A stretch of DNA of 64,000 bases, from contig OZ018337.1 in the NCBI GenBank assembly GCA_963969495.1, forward strand, positions 79,842,648-79,906,647. The letters run 5' to 3'. Made by a program: the position numbers and the translations under genes. The stretch's first letter is position 1. The number at the start of each line of letters is the position of its first letter. This DNA comes from Ceratothoa steindachneri. Its lineage: Eukaryota; Arthropoda; Malacostraca; Isopoda; Cymothoidae. Shown in pieces: positions 15,779-26,519 of this stretch. Under the pieces are notes generated by a model. The model did no database searches. It worked only from the letters and a program-made list of their open reading frames with translations, and was not told the DNA's origin.

Positions 15779-15973
15779 GGAGTTTAACTTTCCATTTACA
15801 AAAGAGAGAATACTAAGCGGGAAATCCATCTCCCTCTTCACGAAAGAGATTAATACAAAGAGGGGAGTCTATCTTCCCATTTACGAAAGAGATTAATATG
15901 AAGCAGGAAGTCTATCTTCCCATTTGCAAAGGAGATTAATACAAAGCGGGAAGTTTGTCTTCCCATTTATAAG
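15779..15973. repeat. 43-bp tandem repeat, about 4.5 copies
   Basis: Units share the pattern GAAGTCTATCTTCCCATTT followed by ACGAAAGAGATTAATACAAAG and CGG. Successive copies start near 15779, 15821, 15864, 15907 and 15950. The first copy is the most diverged. The unit length (43) is not a multiple of three, so this is unlikely to be coding. Confidence 0.85.
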
Positions 15974-16051
15974 GTTCAATGTGTGAAACGTTTAAAATTT
16001 TCAAACGAATGTTTACTTGGTTCAACCCTCACAGGTACGGAGGAGGAACTG

Positions 16052-16682
16052 GACTAGGAAATTCTTATCACCAGAAATCTGAAGCCAGAAACTCGTGTCT
16101 CTAAAGTGGCTGCAAGAGCCAGCCAGATGTTGAGGAGGATAAAAAGCACATTTACATATATGGACACAGAAATGTTTAGGACCTTATATCTAGCCCTAGT
16201 CAAACCTCTGATGGAATATGCAGCACAGGTTTGGCCCCAACAAATTAGAGGAGGTATAAACACATTAGAAAAAATTCAAAGAGCAACGAAACTAGTGCTG
16301 GAACTCCGAGACTTACCTTATGAGGTCAGATTTAAGAAACTCAAACTCCCCTCACTGGAGCAGTGAAGGAACAGAGATGATATCATAGAAGTTTTCAAAA
16401 TACTCAAAGGCTCTGAAAATATCAATGTAGACCAACTCTTCAAACTAGCTTCTAGTGGTACAATAACCCAAGAAAGAACAATGGAACACAGTCTAAAACT
16501 GTTGAAACCTAGGCACCGGACTTCAAAACGGAATAATTTTTTTTATATATATACCTGAGTGATAACTGAATGGAACAGTCTCCCAGAACATGTGTTGAGT
16601 AGTCCCAGTCTGAATGACTTTAAAGCCCAATATGATAACGACACTAAATTATCACTGAGAAGAGGCCACCCTTATGAGCCTT
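16052..16682 (+). pseudogene. CR1-like LINE ORF2 3' fragment
   Basis: The translation gives ILITRNLKPETRVSKVAARA, SQMLRRIKSTFTYMD, LYLALVKPLMEYAAQVWPQ and LEKIQRATKLV, the conserved thumb region downstream of the RT active site in CR1-type LINEs. It ends with a degraded C-terminus (ITEWNSLPEHVLSSPSLNDF near 16560-16625). A stop at 16364-16366 and a low-complexity insertion around 16535-16560 break the frame. No RT catalytic core is present, in keeping with a 5'-truncated insertion. Confidence 0.82.
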
Positions 16683-17110
16683 AGCTCAATACTATAGAGT
16701 GTGGACTAAAGTTGTTGTCAAATCAAATCTATACTATGGTATGTTTCACTACATGGATTCGAGATTTATTGTGGTGTGATTTAATTTTATTATAATGATC
16801 CAGAGGGTTTCATAGTAAGTTCTGCAAATATACCTGTCATCTGTTAATTTATTTTAATGTAGAAAATAGACGTGTCGATACAAAAGCGATAGTTCAAACT
16901 GAATTGTACTGAACGTGCCAAGAACTGCTGTTTTTTAAGGCTAGAACTGGCTCAGCGGAATCCAAAAGCAGGACATATAGGTAGAATAAATAGAAAGCTG
17001 AATATAGAAATTGTAGGGAAAGTGCAACAGAAAAGGCCAAACACGTAGTGTAGTGCAATAGGTATGAATGGGAGAGAATTATGGAAAAGAATGACCAGGT
17101 GAGTTGACCT
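16683..17110. other. No gene recognised
   Basis: AT-rich sequence between two CR1-like fragments. No domain, repeat array or RNA gene was seen. Confidence 0.45.
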
Positions 17111-18068
17111 GTTTGGTCAATTAATTCTGCTTCGGTTCCTGAGGATTGGACTTATGCGATTGTTACACCAATCTTTAAGATGGGTAGTAGAAAGAGCTCT
17201 GATAACTACAGGCCAGTGTCCCTGACTTCCCAGGCATCAAAGTTGGAGAAGTGTTTGAGGGAGCAAATTTTGGGGCACCTTTCATAGAACCAATTCATCT
17301 CTGAGCATCAGCATGGATTTGTGAAAGGAAGATCATGCCTGACCAACTTACTGGAGTGTTTGGAGTATTGGACTGACTTTTGATAATGGTAACTCAGTTG
17401 ATGAAATTTATCTGGACTTGAGAAAGGCCTTTGACAGTGTGCCATTTCAAAGACTATTGTTCAAATAATCAAAAGATGGAATTGGTGGTGGTTTGCTGTC
17501 ATGGATTGAGTGCTTTATAAGGAAGCGAAGACAGTATGCTGTTGTGTAAATGGTAGTTTGTCAGGATGGAGCGAGATATGTAGTGAGGTACCACAGGGGA
17601 CTGGGTAAATATGTAGATTATCGGCGCGAACGATGGGACGTACTATTTCGTCCGTGTTCCAAAATGTTTCACATTTTTGGAGTACATTTGAGTTGATGGC
17701 TCGTGTGGGGGTAAACACAATGGGGAGACTACACTACGATGATCCTGAGTTTCATTAAATTGGGGGGCACAGCCCCCCAGTATATAATCCTAATTGTTTA
17801 TAGAATAATAATTCGAAAAGGACTCAAGCGTGCATGAATATTCCGACACGAGTGAACGATAATATTTACACACAATTTTTTTTTCGGCCGGGCCGCTAAT
17901 CTACATATTTACCGGGGACTGTACTTGGACCAGTGCTTTTCAGCATCTACATTAATGATCTTCCCAGTGCAATAAAGTCAAAGATCAAGATATTTGCAGA
18001 TGATACTAAGGTATATAATGAAATAAAGGTACCTGAAGACATTGTGAGATTGCAGGAAGATACGAGGG
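17111..18068 (+). pseudogene. CR1-like LINE 'D' RT fragment, split by a MITE
   Basis: Blocks in order are SVPEDWTYAIVTPIFKMGS, NYRPVSLTSQASKLEK, HGFVKGRSCLTNLLE, motif A YLDLRKAFDSVPFQ (17408-17450), motif B VPQGTVLGPVLFSIYINDLP (starting near 17588 and resuming at 17922) and motif C FADDTKVYN near 17994-18020. The run is interrupted inside motif B by the 310-bp insertion at 17604-17913. Removing the insert plus one copy of the 8-bp duplication restores the motif in frame. Other lesions are a stop after GHLS near 17285, a frame break near 17380-17400 and a stop at 17466-17468. The fragment ends abruptly at 18068 where a 50-bp duplicated segment begins. Confidence 0.88.
17604..17913. mobile_element. 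310-bp MITE with 8-bp target duplication, possibly Merlin-derived
   Basis: The ends are inverted repeats. The left end reads GGTAAATATGTAGATTATCG, and the right end read inward is GGTAAATATGTAGATTAGCG. The element is flanked by direct GGGGACTG at 17596-17603 and 17914-17921, which is a single copy in the undisturbed LINE frame. It encodes nothing. An 8-bp duplication occurs in hAT, P and Merlin groups; GG-starting ends suggest Merlin. The interior (17730-17779) contains a GC-hairpin, GGGGGGCACAGCCCCCC, that recurs at 18069-18118 and, diverged, near 21016-21030. Confidence 0.9.
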
Positions 18069-18118
18069 TACACTACGATGATCCTGAGTTTCATTAAATT
18101 GGGGGGCACAGCCCCCCA
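18069..18118 (+). repeat. 50-bp exact copy of 17730-17779, at a LINE junction
   Basis: The segment starting TACACTACGATGATCCTG and ending in the GGGGGGC-ACA-GCCCCCC hairpin is identical to the interior of the MITE 339 bp upstream. It sits exactly between the end of LINE 'D' and the 5' truncation point of LINE 'A'. Confidence 0.92.
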
Positions 18119-19727
18119 ATTTCTCTCAGTATTTACACAGGAGGATACTCTAAATATACCTGAGGTGTCAATGATCTTTCGGGGTAATGATGAAGAGAAA
18201 TTAAAGGATATCTTGATCACAAAGGAGATAGTGACAAAGGAAATTGATAAAATCAAAAGTAGTAAAGCACCCGGTCCTGATGAGGTCTTTCCTAGAATTT
18301 TGAAAGAATGTAAGGATGTGTTAAGTGAGCCCCTAGCATGCATCTTTAGAAAATCATTGGAGAGTGGCATTGTGCCAGTGGCATGGAAGAAAGCCAATGT
18401 GATACCTATATTTAAGAAAGGAGATAAAACAAATATGTCTAATTACAGACCAGTAAGTTTGACATCAGTGGTAGGGAAAATGATGGAATCTATTATAGCA
18501 AGGAATATTAGAGATCACTTGGATAAGCATAAGTTGATAAAAGAATCACAGCATGGCTTTAGTAAGGGTAAATCCTGTCTGACTAATTTGCTGTCTTTTT
18601 ATAGTAAGGTGTATGAAGCAGCAGATAATGATGAAAACTATGATATTTTATACTTGGACTTTAGTAAGGCTTTTGATCGAGTGCCACACTTACGGCTTCT
18701 GAGCAAAGTTAAAGCACACGGGATCGATGGCAGTATATTTAGGTGGATTCAGTCATGGCTTGGTGACAGACAGCAAAGAGTTAGTATAGATGGAGTTAAA
18801 TCTGAGTGGGGGTGTGTTAGCAGTGGAGTTCCGCAAGGATCTATTTTGGGTCCCTTGCTATTCTTAATTTATATTAATGATCTTGACATAGGTATAAGTA
18901 GTAACCTGAGTAAATTTGCTGATGATACTAAGCTAGGTAGGGCCATTAGGGCTGATTCTGATGCTGTTGTAATGCAGGAGGAATTGACCATTCTGTCCAA
19001 TTGGGCCGAGAAATGGCAAATGAAGTTTAACATAGACAAATGTAGTGTACTTAGTATAGGTAGAAATAATCCATTTAATAGTTATAAATTAAATGGGAGA
19101 ATTTTAGGGAGGACTGATTGTGAGAGGGACTTGGGTATTTTGGTAAGTTCAGACCTTCGTCCTAGAAAGCAATGCCTAAATGCTAAGAATAAAGCTAATA
19201 GGATATTGGGATTCATTAGGAGGAGTGTAAGCAATAAGAGTGCTGAAGTCATTCTAAAACTGTATCTGGCGCTAGTTAGGCCTCATCTAGACTATGCAGT
19301 ACAATTTTGGTCACCATATTATAGGAAGGATATTGATTTGCTTGAGTCTGTGCAGAGAAGGATGACAAAGATGATTGGTGGGCTAAGGAACTTACCTTAT
19401 GGTGAAAGGCTCAGAAAACTAAATCTACATACATTGGAAAGGAGAAGAGTCAGAGGGCAATTGATTGAAGTCTTCAAATGGGTTAAAGGATATAATAAAG
19501 GGGATCTGGGTAAGGTTCTTATACTTAGTGAACATGACAGGACACGTAGCAATGGGTTTAAGCTTGATAAGTATAGGTTTAGGAAGGAGATTGGGAGGAA
19601 TTGGTTTACAAATCGTGTGGTAGATGAATGGAATAGGCTCACTAGACATGTGATAGAAGCCTCCTCTCTGGGTAGTTTTAAGAATAGATTAGATAAATAT
19701 ATGGATGAAGCTGCTAGATGGGACTGA
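18119..19727 (+). CDS. Reverse transcriptase part of CR1-like LINE 'A' ORF2 (5' truncated)
   Basis: An uninterrupted frame begins with the end of the EN-RT linker (FLSVFTQEDTLNIPE) and continues through RT blocks VIPIFKKGDKTNMSNYRPVS, HGFSKGKSCLTNLL, motif A YLDFSKAFDRVPH, motif B GVPQGSILGPLLFLIYINDL and motif C FADDTKL. It then runs through the thumb (LYLALVRPHLDYAVQFWSP) to a C-terminus ending LDKYMDEAARWD. All RT catalytic aspartates are kept. The frame opens at an accidental ATG at 18078 inside the duplicated 50-bp segment, so the natural start is missing and the endonuclease domain is absent. Full-length CR1 ORF2 is about 900-1000 residues; here only about 535 LINE residues remain. It is probably not translated in a useful form, but the lack of stops suggests a recent insertion. 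Confidence 0.88.
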
Positions 19728-19996
19728 CTTTTTTTTTTTTATGTACATATGTATATATTTTTCTAAGGAGTGGGGAGATTATATTTTGCGGTTGCATGAA
19801 TGGACATAATCCTCTGGATGCATTTTATGTATATTGTAGATTAGATCTGACGAACTCCTGTAAAGGGTGACAATGTTGATGACTTTTCTCTGGTAAGAAA
19901 TCTTTTGTGTGTTGACTGGAACAGGAGCTGCCAAGTGTAGGCCATGAATGGTCTTTTGCAGTCTCCTTCTTTTCTTATGTTCTTATGTTCTTATGA
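18119..19996 (+). mobile_element. CR1-like LINE 'A', 5'-truncated plus-strand copy
   Basis: It contains the RT and C-terminal part of ORF2 (18119-19727) and a 3' UTR of about 270 bp that ends in three direct copies of TTCTTATG (about 19973-19996). Short octamer tails of this kind, instead of poly-A, are characteristic of CR1 elements. A near-identical, longer copy lies on the minus strand at about 31712-36060. Confidence 0.9.
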
Positions 19997-20596
19997 GGGT
20001 AAATGTTGTGAGTATGGTGGATGTGATTCTAGCTGATTTTTGGGGCTATTTTTCAGTGTTTTTCTGCTATCCCTGGCCATTCACAGATCTGTATTCAGTT
20101 CCGTCAATGACATATCAGAAGGCTCTATTTGTTTCAAGGCTTTTTGTGCTTTTTATATTGATCAAAACTAGGTTTTTCTTTTATTTTGTTTTTTTCACTT
20201 ATTTCTTTTCTATATATCCTACCTACCCTATGCCTGACATAAAATGCTCAATAAAACCATATTTTGGTGTTGTTAACGAAGCCTAATTTCTTAATTCTGA
20301 CTAAAAAATGACTTTTTCATTTTTTTGCCTCCGTATTGATTTCTCTTCTTCGATTTTTTAAAAAGGTTTTTTTACGATCATTTTGATTTTTCTTCCAAAA
20401 GGATGCATTCAGTATTAGTGTTTTTATTACTATATATGTGTAGTTCAAGAAATACAAATTCTATATAAAAAACAAAACTGTCAATAACTTTCCTACCACA
20501 CCAGTTGTATTTAAACGCCCGCCCACGCGTTTTTCACACCATTAGTCAAAATGTCTTTTTCCTGCATAGTGTATTCATTAAATTTTCACCATTAAG
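19997..20596. other. No gene; AT-rich
   Basis: T-rich DNA following the LINE 'A' tail. Reading frames here are hydrophobic low-complexity strings without a recognisable family. Confidence 0.5.
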
Positions 20597-20897
20597 ATGC
20601 TGTTTTATCTGACAACGATAAATGGGTTGCTTTTCTCGAAGCTCATGGGCTATTAAAATCTACACACTAGTGTCTTAATTGTAAGGCAGAGCTTATAATG
20701 AACAAAAATTGGGTGTTTCGGTGCGATAAATCGTATATCGACGCTGACGGCAAAATCAACCCCTGTAAATACAAATTAATGGCTCGGAAAGGAACGTTTT
20801 CTGCTGGGTCCTGCCCCTCAATCAAAAACATTGTCATAGTCGCGTTTTGGTTTATTGTGAATAGGGTACCTATGACAGTAATAACCCGTCTGATGTA
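20597..20897 (+). pseudogene. Merlin/IS1595-like transposase N-terminal remnant
   Basis: The translation runs DNDKWVAFLEAHGLLKSTH, stop, CLNCKAEL, MNKNWVFRCDKSY, NPCKYKLMARKGTFSAGSCP and a hydrophobic helix ending VPMTVITRLM. The Cys-x2-Cys ... Cys ... Cys zinc ribbon followed by an R/KxGTF motif matches the N-terminus of Merlin transposases, the eukaryotic relatives of IS1016/IS1595. The DDE catalytic domain is absent, an in-frame stop lies between the first His and Cys, and the fragment ends at 20895-20897. The piece longest in frame starts at 20698. No terminal repeats were found around it. Confidence 0.65.
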
Positions 20898-20974
20898 AGT
20901 ATCTACTGATAATTATAATAGTATAAGAAACAATAGTTGTATTTTGAGCATCAGCTCATTGCGGGGATGTGCTT

Positions 20975-21046
20975 ATGATGACCCTGAGTTTAAATCCCTT
21001 GGGGAGGGGGTCTGGGGGGCACAGCCCCCAGTATAGAAGCGAAAAA
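20975..21046 (+). repeat. GC-hairpin motif related to the MITE interior
   Basis: The pattern GATGACCCTGAGTTT, then a G-rich run, then GGGGGGCACAGCCCCCAGTATA resembles 17738-17786 (GATGATCCTGAGTTT...GGGGGGCACAGCCCCCCAGTATA). It lies about 80 bp after the Merlin-like fragment, which hints that the MITE and this fragment derive from the same transposon family. Confidence 0.6.
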
Positions 21047-21265
21047 TGCCATAAACTTGATAGATTACATCTCAGAAAAAGTAGCCAAAAATTTGCTAGG
21101 CCTCAGATCTGTCCATAATTGTGGTTATTTTGTTTTGGTGAGAAAGTGACTTTTGTTTACTTCGGTGGCCATCTTGATTAGCAGGTTTTAAACTTGTGTG
21201 CACAAATTCGGGTCAAATTCTTGTTGTTTGTAAGTTTTTGTTTCTATTATTGTTCTTGTTTAAGT

Positions 21266-22258
21266 ATGGCTGACTGTTTGGATGTAGAGGGTATGCCTTT
21301 TGAAAGTAGTGTGTATGTAGTGTGCGATGACTGTGGTGTAGAGAGGAGAGTGAATGTGTCTGAGGGCCGTGTATGTGCTTTGACTGAGGAGGTGAGTTGA
21401 TTACGTGCAGAATGCTTGAGACTGAACAATTTAGTGTCTGAAGTGAGAAGAGTCATTGGGACCAGGAGGGAGGAAGTTAGGACTAGAACAGGGACTGGAG
21501 AGAAAGTAGTAAGTGAAGTAAGTGATGATGAGTGGTGGGTGAAAGTGAACAGAATAGATAAGTTAGGACAGGTTAGATGTGTGAATGAGAGGGACATGGA
21601 ACCTGTTAAGCTAACTAACAGATTTGATGCCCTGAGAGAGGAAGAATTTGAAAGAGATTTGTCTGGTATGACCGTGCCTGAAAGTAGAATAGGAGGTCGA
21701 GTGAGGGAGGGTAATACTAGGCCTAGAGAGAATAGGAGAATGACTGAGGTGATTGTGATGGGTGACTCTCAGATTAGGTATTTAGATAGGAAGTTGAGTG
21801 AAAGTAAATGGAAGGGAGTGAGAGTTTGTCTGCCGGGTGCTGGTGTAAATGATGTGTGTGAGAGGTATGATAGGTTGGTGTCTGGGTGTGAGAGGGAAGC
21901 AGTTGTGATTACACATGTCGGAATAAACGATGTAAAGAAGGTGGGTACTTGTGAGTTACGACAGCTGTATAAAAGGCTGATTGAAAGAATGTGTGAAAGT
22001 AGAGTAAAAGGCGTTGTTTCAGGTGTGCTTCCCAGAATGGATGTGGGGATGGAATGGTTGTCTCGTGCAATGGGGTTGAATGAATATGTGAAAGGTTTGT
22101 GCCAGGAGTCAGGATTGGTGTTTGTAGATGTTTGGAGTGGGTTTTATGGGAATAAGGGTTTGTATGCGATGGATGGACTCCATCTGAGCCGAGATGGGGT
22201 TGAGGTTTTGTGGCGGAAATTAGATAGTGTTATTAGGTCTTTAGAGACGGGAAACTAG
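21266..22258 (+). pseudogene. LINE 'B' ORF1 with SGNH-hydrolase (esterase) domain; one internal stop
   Basis: The chosen start at 21266 (MADCLDVEGMPFESS) matches the start of the homologous minus-strand ORF1 of LINE 'A'. The N-terminal part has a CDDCGVERR cysteine pair, then a leucine-rich likely coiled coil (LRAECLRLNNLVSEVRR). The C-terminal part is an SGNH-hydrolase fold: block I GDSQIRYLD (nucleophile Ser), block II glycine in PGAGVNDV, block III GINDV, and block V DGLHLS with the catalytic Asp and His. Such esterase domains occur in ORF1 proteins of CR1-type LINEs, where they are thought to aid RNA-protein particle function or membrane contact. The only lesion seen is the TGA at 21398-21400 between the cysteine pair and the coiled coil. 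Confidence 0.85.
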
Positions 22259-22371
22259 GTTTTGATAGTGGTCAGGGAAATTTAATTGCTCAAAGTGAGT
22301 CAAGGAAAGGAAGCAAACACAGATGTGTAGAAGGTTGGCAGGCTTATGAAAGTGCTTTAGGGTTAAATTAC

Positions 22372-25089
22372 TTGAGTAGTGATAGTGGTCAGGGAAATAC
22401 AAGAGTACAGGGTCGGGGAAGGAGAGAAAGGAGATGCAGAGGAGATAGGCCCTCAGATGCTTCAGAGATAGGTGGGCTGAGTTGTCTTTACACAAATGCT
22501 TGTAGTCTTAGAAATATGAGGGATGAATTATTTAGTTATATCATTCATGAAGATATAGATATAATATGTATAGTTGAATCATGGGTTAAGGAAAATATAT
22601 TTAATGATAATGTCAGTGAATTTGAACTAGAAGGTTATACTATGTACATTAGTTAAAGGAGAGATAGGACTGGTGGTGGGTTGATTATTTATATTAGAAA
22701 TAGCATTTCTTCAAATCTAAATAACTCTATAAAGCAAGGAGAAGGCGAATCATTATGGATAGATATTAAGGTTGGTAAAAATAGGAAAATACACCTGGGA
22801 GCTTTTTATAGACCACCGGGACAGACTGATTGCATTGATGAGTTAATGATTAGGGAAATAAGTAAAGGATGCAAAGAAGATACAGTTATTATGGGTGACT
22901 TTAATTTAACTTCTGTAGACTGGGAAAATATGATAGGAAGAGATAGAGCAAGTTGTAAGTTTATGGAGTGTTTTGAGGATAACTTTTTGACCCAATTTGT
23001 TAATAAGCCAATATATTAGATCTAATTCTTTCAAATGATGATCACTTAGTTCAAGGATTGACTGTAGGGAAATCATTGGGAAACAGTGATCATCAGATGG
23101 TTCGGTTTAATTTGCAAATAGTTAAGGGTAGAACAACGACAAACTCCACAAAAATTCCAAATTTTTATAGGGGGGTTACAATAAATTATGCGGCATGCTA
23201 TTAGGAATGAAGTCTATTAGGAAGAAATGTAGGAAACCATTATGGTGGAATCAAGAAATAGCTAATAAAGTTTCAGAGAGAAAAAAAGGGCATACCAGAG
23301 ATTACAAAGTGAGAGTAGTTTAGATAATTTAAACCATTATAGGTCAACCAGAAATGAACTAAATAAGATTATTGAGAAGACCAAAAGGACAGCCAAAATT
23401 AATTTAGCTAAAAATAATAATAAAGATCCTAAAAAATTCTTTAGCTATTATAGAATCAATAATAAATCTAACAGTGATAAAATAGGGCCTATTAAATATG
23501 AAGGGGTTTTGAAAGAATCTGATGAGGAAATAGTAGAGGTCCTTAATGATCATTTTGCTTCAGTATTCACAGAAGAGAAACCAGTTAGATTAATTGATGA
23601 TAATTCTAGGTCAAGGGAAGTAGTGATAAATTCTATTAATATAGACAGAGAAGAAATTAAAGGGCTTATAATGCAGTTAAATACTAATAAGGCATCTGGC
23701 CCTGACAACATTCATTCTAGGATACTCAAAGAAGGTGTAGAAAGTATTGCAGTAGCTCTTGAGAAGATATTTATTAGATCACTAGAGTCTGGAGAAATAC
23801 CAAATGATTGGAAATTGGCAAATGTAGTGCCAATTTTTAAAAAGGGAAGCAAAGAGGATCCAAATAACTTTAAGAAGGAAATTTCTGATCATCTAGAGAG
23901 TAGCAGGTTAATTAATGATGCTCAGCATGGTTTTAGAAAAGGTAGATCGTGTTTAACTAATTTACTGGATTTTATGGATTATGTAACTAAAGAATTAGAT
24001 AGGGGGGAGAAAGTTGATGTGATCTACTTAGATTTCAGCAAAGCTTTTAAAAAGGTTCCACATAGAAGACTAGTTCATAAATTAAAGCTGCATGGGATAT
24101 GTGGGAATGTTTTAAATTGGATAACTGAATGGCTGAAAAATAAGAAACAGAGAGTTGTACTGAATGGAGTGAGGTCAGAGTGGAGGAATGTTATTAGTGG
24201 CGTACCTCAGGGATCAGTTTTAGGCCCTCTATTTTTTATAATCTATGTAAATGATCTTGGGCAAGGTGTAAATAGCAAAGTGTCAATTTTTGCTGATGAC
24301 ACTAAATTGGCAGCTGTAGTCAAAGAGGTTGAGGGTAGCTTTAAAGTGCAGGGTGACTTAAATAAGTTGTTAGCTTGGGCTCAGAAGTGGCAGATGACTT
24401 TTAACCTTAATAAATGCAAAGTTATTAACATGGGGAGAGATAATAGGGAATTTAGCTATGAGATGGATGGGTATTGGCTTAATTCAGTTGAAGATGAGAA
24501 GGACTTAGGAGTAGTAGTAGTAGATAGGTCACTGAAATTTTCAAAGCAGTGTATTGAGGCAAAAAATAGAGCAAATAGGGTGCTAGGTTACATTTATAGA
24601 AATGTTAGCTACAAGAGTAAGGAGGTCATCCTTAAACTATACAACTCTTATGTCAGGCCACATTTAGAATACTGTATACAGGCATGGTCACCACATTTTA
24701 GACATGATATAAACTTATTAGAGTCAGTACAAAGGAGGGCAACAAAAATAATACCATCCCTGAAGCACCTTGAATATGAAGATAGACTGAGGGTATTAAA
24801 TATGTTTTCATTTGAAAGAAGGTATGTGAGGGGAGATATGATTGAGCTTTTTAAAATCTTTTCTGGGATGGATAAATTGGATTTCAGCAAGTTATTTGAG
24901 TTAGAAGGTAGTAATAGAACTAGAGGCCACCACTTAAAGATTAAAAAACAGAGGTGCAGACTGGATGTTAGAAAATATTTTTTCACTAACAGAGCGGTGG
25001 ATTATTGGAATAGTTTGCCACCTGAGACTGTAGACAGCCCAAACTTGAATGTTTTCAAGCACAGATTGGATGATTATATGGGGATGTAG
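22372..25089 (+). pseudogene. LINE 'B' ORF2 (endonuclease plus reverse transcriptase), lightly broken
   Basis: The endonuclease shows YTNACSLRNK-like start (LYTNACSLRNMRDEL), VESWVKE, GAFYRPPG, GDFNLTSVDW and NSDHQMVRF (near 23080). RT shows VVPIFKKGSKEDPNNF, HGFRKGRSCLTNLLDF, motif A YLDFSKAFKKVPH, motif B GVPQGSVLGPLFFIIYVNDL, motif C FADDTKLAAVV, and a thumb ending VFKHRLDDYMGM. Lesions are a TAA at 22654-22656, a small deletion near 23010 that closes the frame at 23019, a deletion around 23180-23200 that removes much of the EN-RT linker, and an in-frame loss of 17 codons after DPNNF at about 23874 that removes the conserved RPVSLTS block still present in the minus copy. Motif A has Lys for the second Asp, while the first, catalytic Asp remains. 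Confidence 0.88.
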
Positions 25090-25400
25090 GGTTAATTTCT
25101 TACTTTTTGGTATGTGGATATGTTTCTTGACTCATCCTGTAGATGCAGTTTCTTTATATTGTATATTTTGGGGGACTTTGATTTTGTTTTTGACAGACTC
25201 CTATGGAGGCTTTGAATTATATATTGTAGATGCATGGTTGGACATTCCTATGGATTGTTAAATTGTATATTGTAGATGCATGATCTGACAAAATCCTATG
25301 GATGCATTATGTGGGTGGGATTTGATGGATACGGATGACCTTTGATAGGCCCTTGTGGCTTTTGTCATCCGTGAAATTATGTTATGTTATGTTATGTTAC

Positions 25401-26129
25401 ACAATTACTGATATAAGGAGCATGAAGGAGTGGTCACATCAATGGTTGATATCAAACAATGCAAGAAAGTGTTTTGTTCTGCATATAGCTAGTAATAATG
25501 AAGGAGCTATATATGAAATTAATAAAGCTGAAATTGCTTCTTTTGATGTTGAGAAAGACCTTGGAGTGCTGGTCTCATCTGGATTGAAGTTTGAGAAGCA
25601 GATTTCAGAGTGTGTGAAGAAAGCTAATTTTGTATTGAAGCAGGTTAAGCAGAACTTTCACTTCTTGAATGTTGAGTCTGTAAGAATATTATATAAAGCT
25701 TATGTTAGACCACAACTTGAGTATGCTATTCAGGCATGGTCTCCTTACCTGCAGAAGTATATAAAAAGAATGGAGGATGTTCAGAGAAGAGCTTCTAAGC
25801 TGGTATCAGGATTTGGAGCATTGACCCATTAGGAGAGATTGGAGAGACTTGGGTGGATTACCCTTGAGAGAAGAAAGAGGGGAGGTATGATAGAGGTGAC
25901 CAAGATCATGGGAGGATATGAGTTTTTCCAGCCTGCACAAGGGATTACTAGAGGTCATAACAGAAAACTCTTTAAGAAGAGATGCAACAGAACTCTAAGG
26001 CAGAAGTTCTTCACTCAAAGGGTTGTGGATCCATGGAATGATTTGCCAGGCGATGTTGTGAACTCCACCAGTGTAAACTCTTTTAAAATTAAATATGATA
26101 AACATATAAGAGAATTAAATAATCACTAG
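25401..26129 (+). pseudogene. CR1-like LINE 'C' 3' fragment
   Basis: Directly after the pentamer tail of LINE 'B' a different LINE resumes downstream of its RT active site: WSHQWLISNNARKCFVLHI, DLGVLVSSGLKFEKQISE, LYKAYVRPQLEYAIQAWSPY and MEDVQRRASKLVSG. One stop at 25830-25832 is followed in another frame by LGWITLERRKRGGMIEV, QKFFTQRVVDPWNDLP and a C-terminus at 26129. Protein similarity to A and B is clear but distant, so it is a third family. It may have been the target into which LINE 'B' inserted. Confidence 0.82.
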
Positions 26130-26519
26130 CGAGGCGAGATTTTAAAGCACAGAGTGCATATTTATTATTCTCGCAGAAATTCAAATGGTGAGGTAGAGGT
26201 TGGGCTGATGTGAGCAGGATGATTAGGGATTAGCTACAGTACTGGGGTATGAAATAGGGGATGTAATAAAAATGATATATGCAGATATCATAAAGGCTTT
26301 GGAAGAACATTATATGAGGCCTAGAAGGTAATGATGTCTGAACATATAAATAAATGGTAATCTTTTACATTAGTGACTCAAGTGTTTTTTGTTCCAAATT
26401 GAACGATATTGGTGTGTTTCATATTTCACTCATCTACGCATGAATATGTGCAAATGAACAAATTAATGGAAAAATTATATAGAAAAACTAAAAATAAGAT
26501 ATTGGTTACTTACCTTATT
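26130..26519. other. No gene recognised
   Basis: AT-rich spacer between the LINE 'C' end and the truncated end of the minus-strand copia-like element. No further RT or RNase H of copia type could be read. Confidence 0.45.

Larger units (their letters stand above)
21110..25400 (+). mobile_element. CR1-like LINE 'B', near full-length plus-strand copy
   Basis: It has a 5' UTR of about 150 bp, ORF1 (21266-22258), ORF2 (22372-25089) and a 3' UTR ending in repeated TTATG pentamers (about 25376-25400). The 5' boundary is approximate. A 5'-truncated minus-strand copy is at about 27395-29770. The tail unit (5 bp) differs from that of LINE 'A' (8 bp), so they are separate families. Confidence 0.88.

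Noticed and set aside
18078..18119. Native start of LINE 'A' ORF2 at the ATG 18078
   Set aside because: The ATG lies in the 50-bp segment duplicated from the MITE, not in LINE sequence; the minus copy shows that the real ORF begins far upstream.
20597..20897. Bacterial insertion-sequence contamination (IS1595-like)
   Set aside because: The fragment lies between eukaryotic LINEs without a break in composition; Merlin elements are the known animal relatives.
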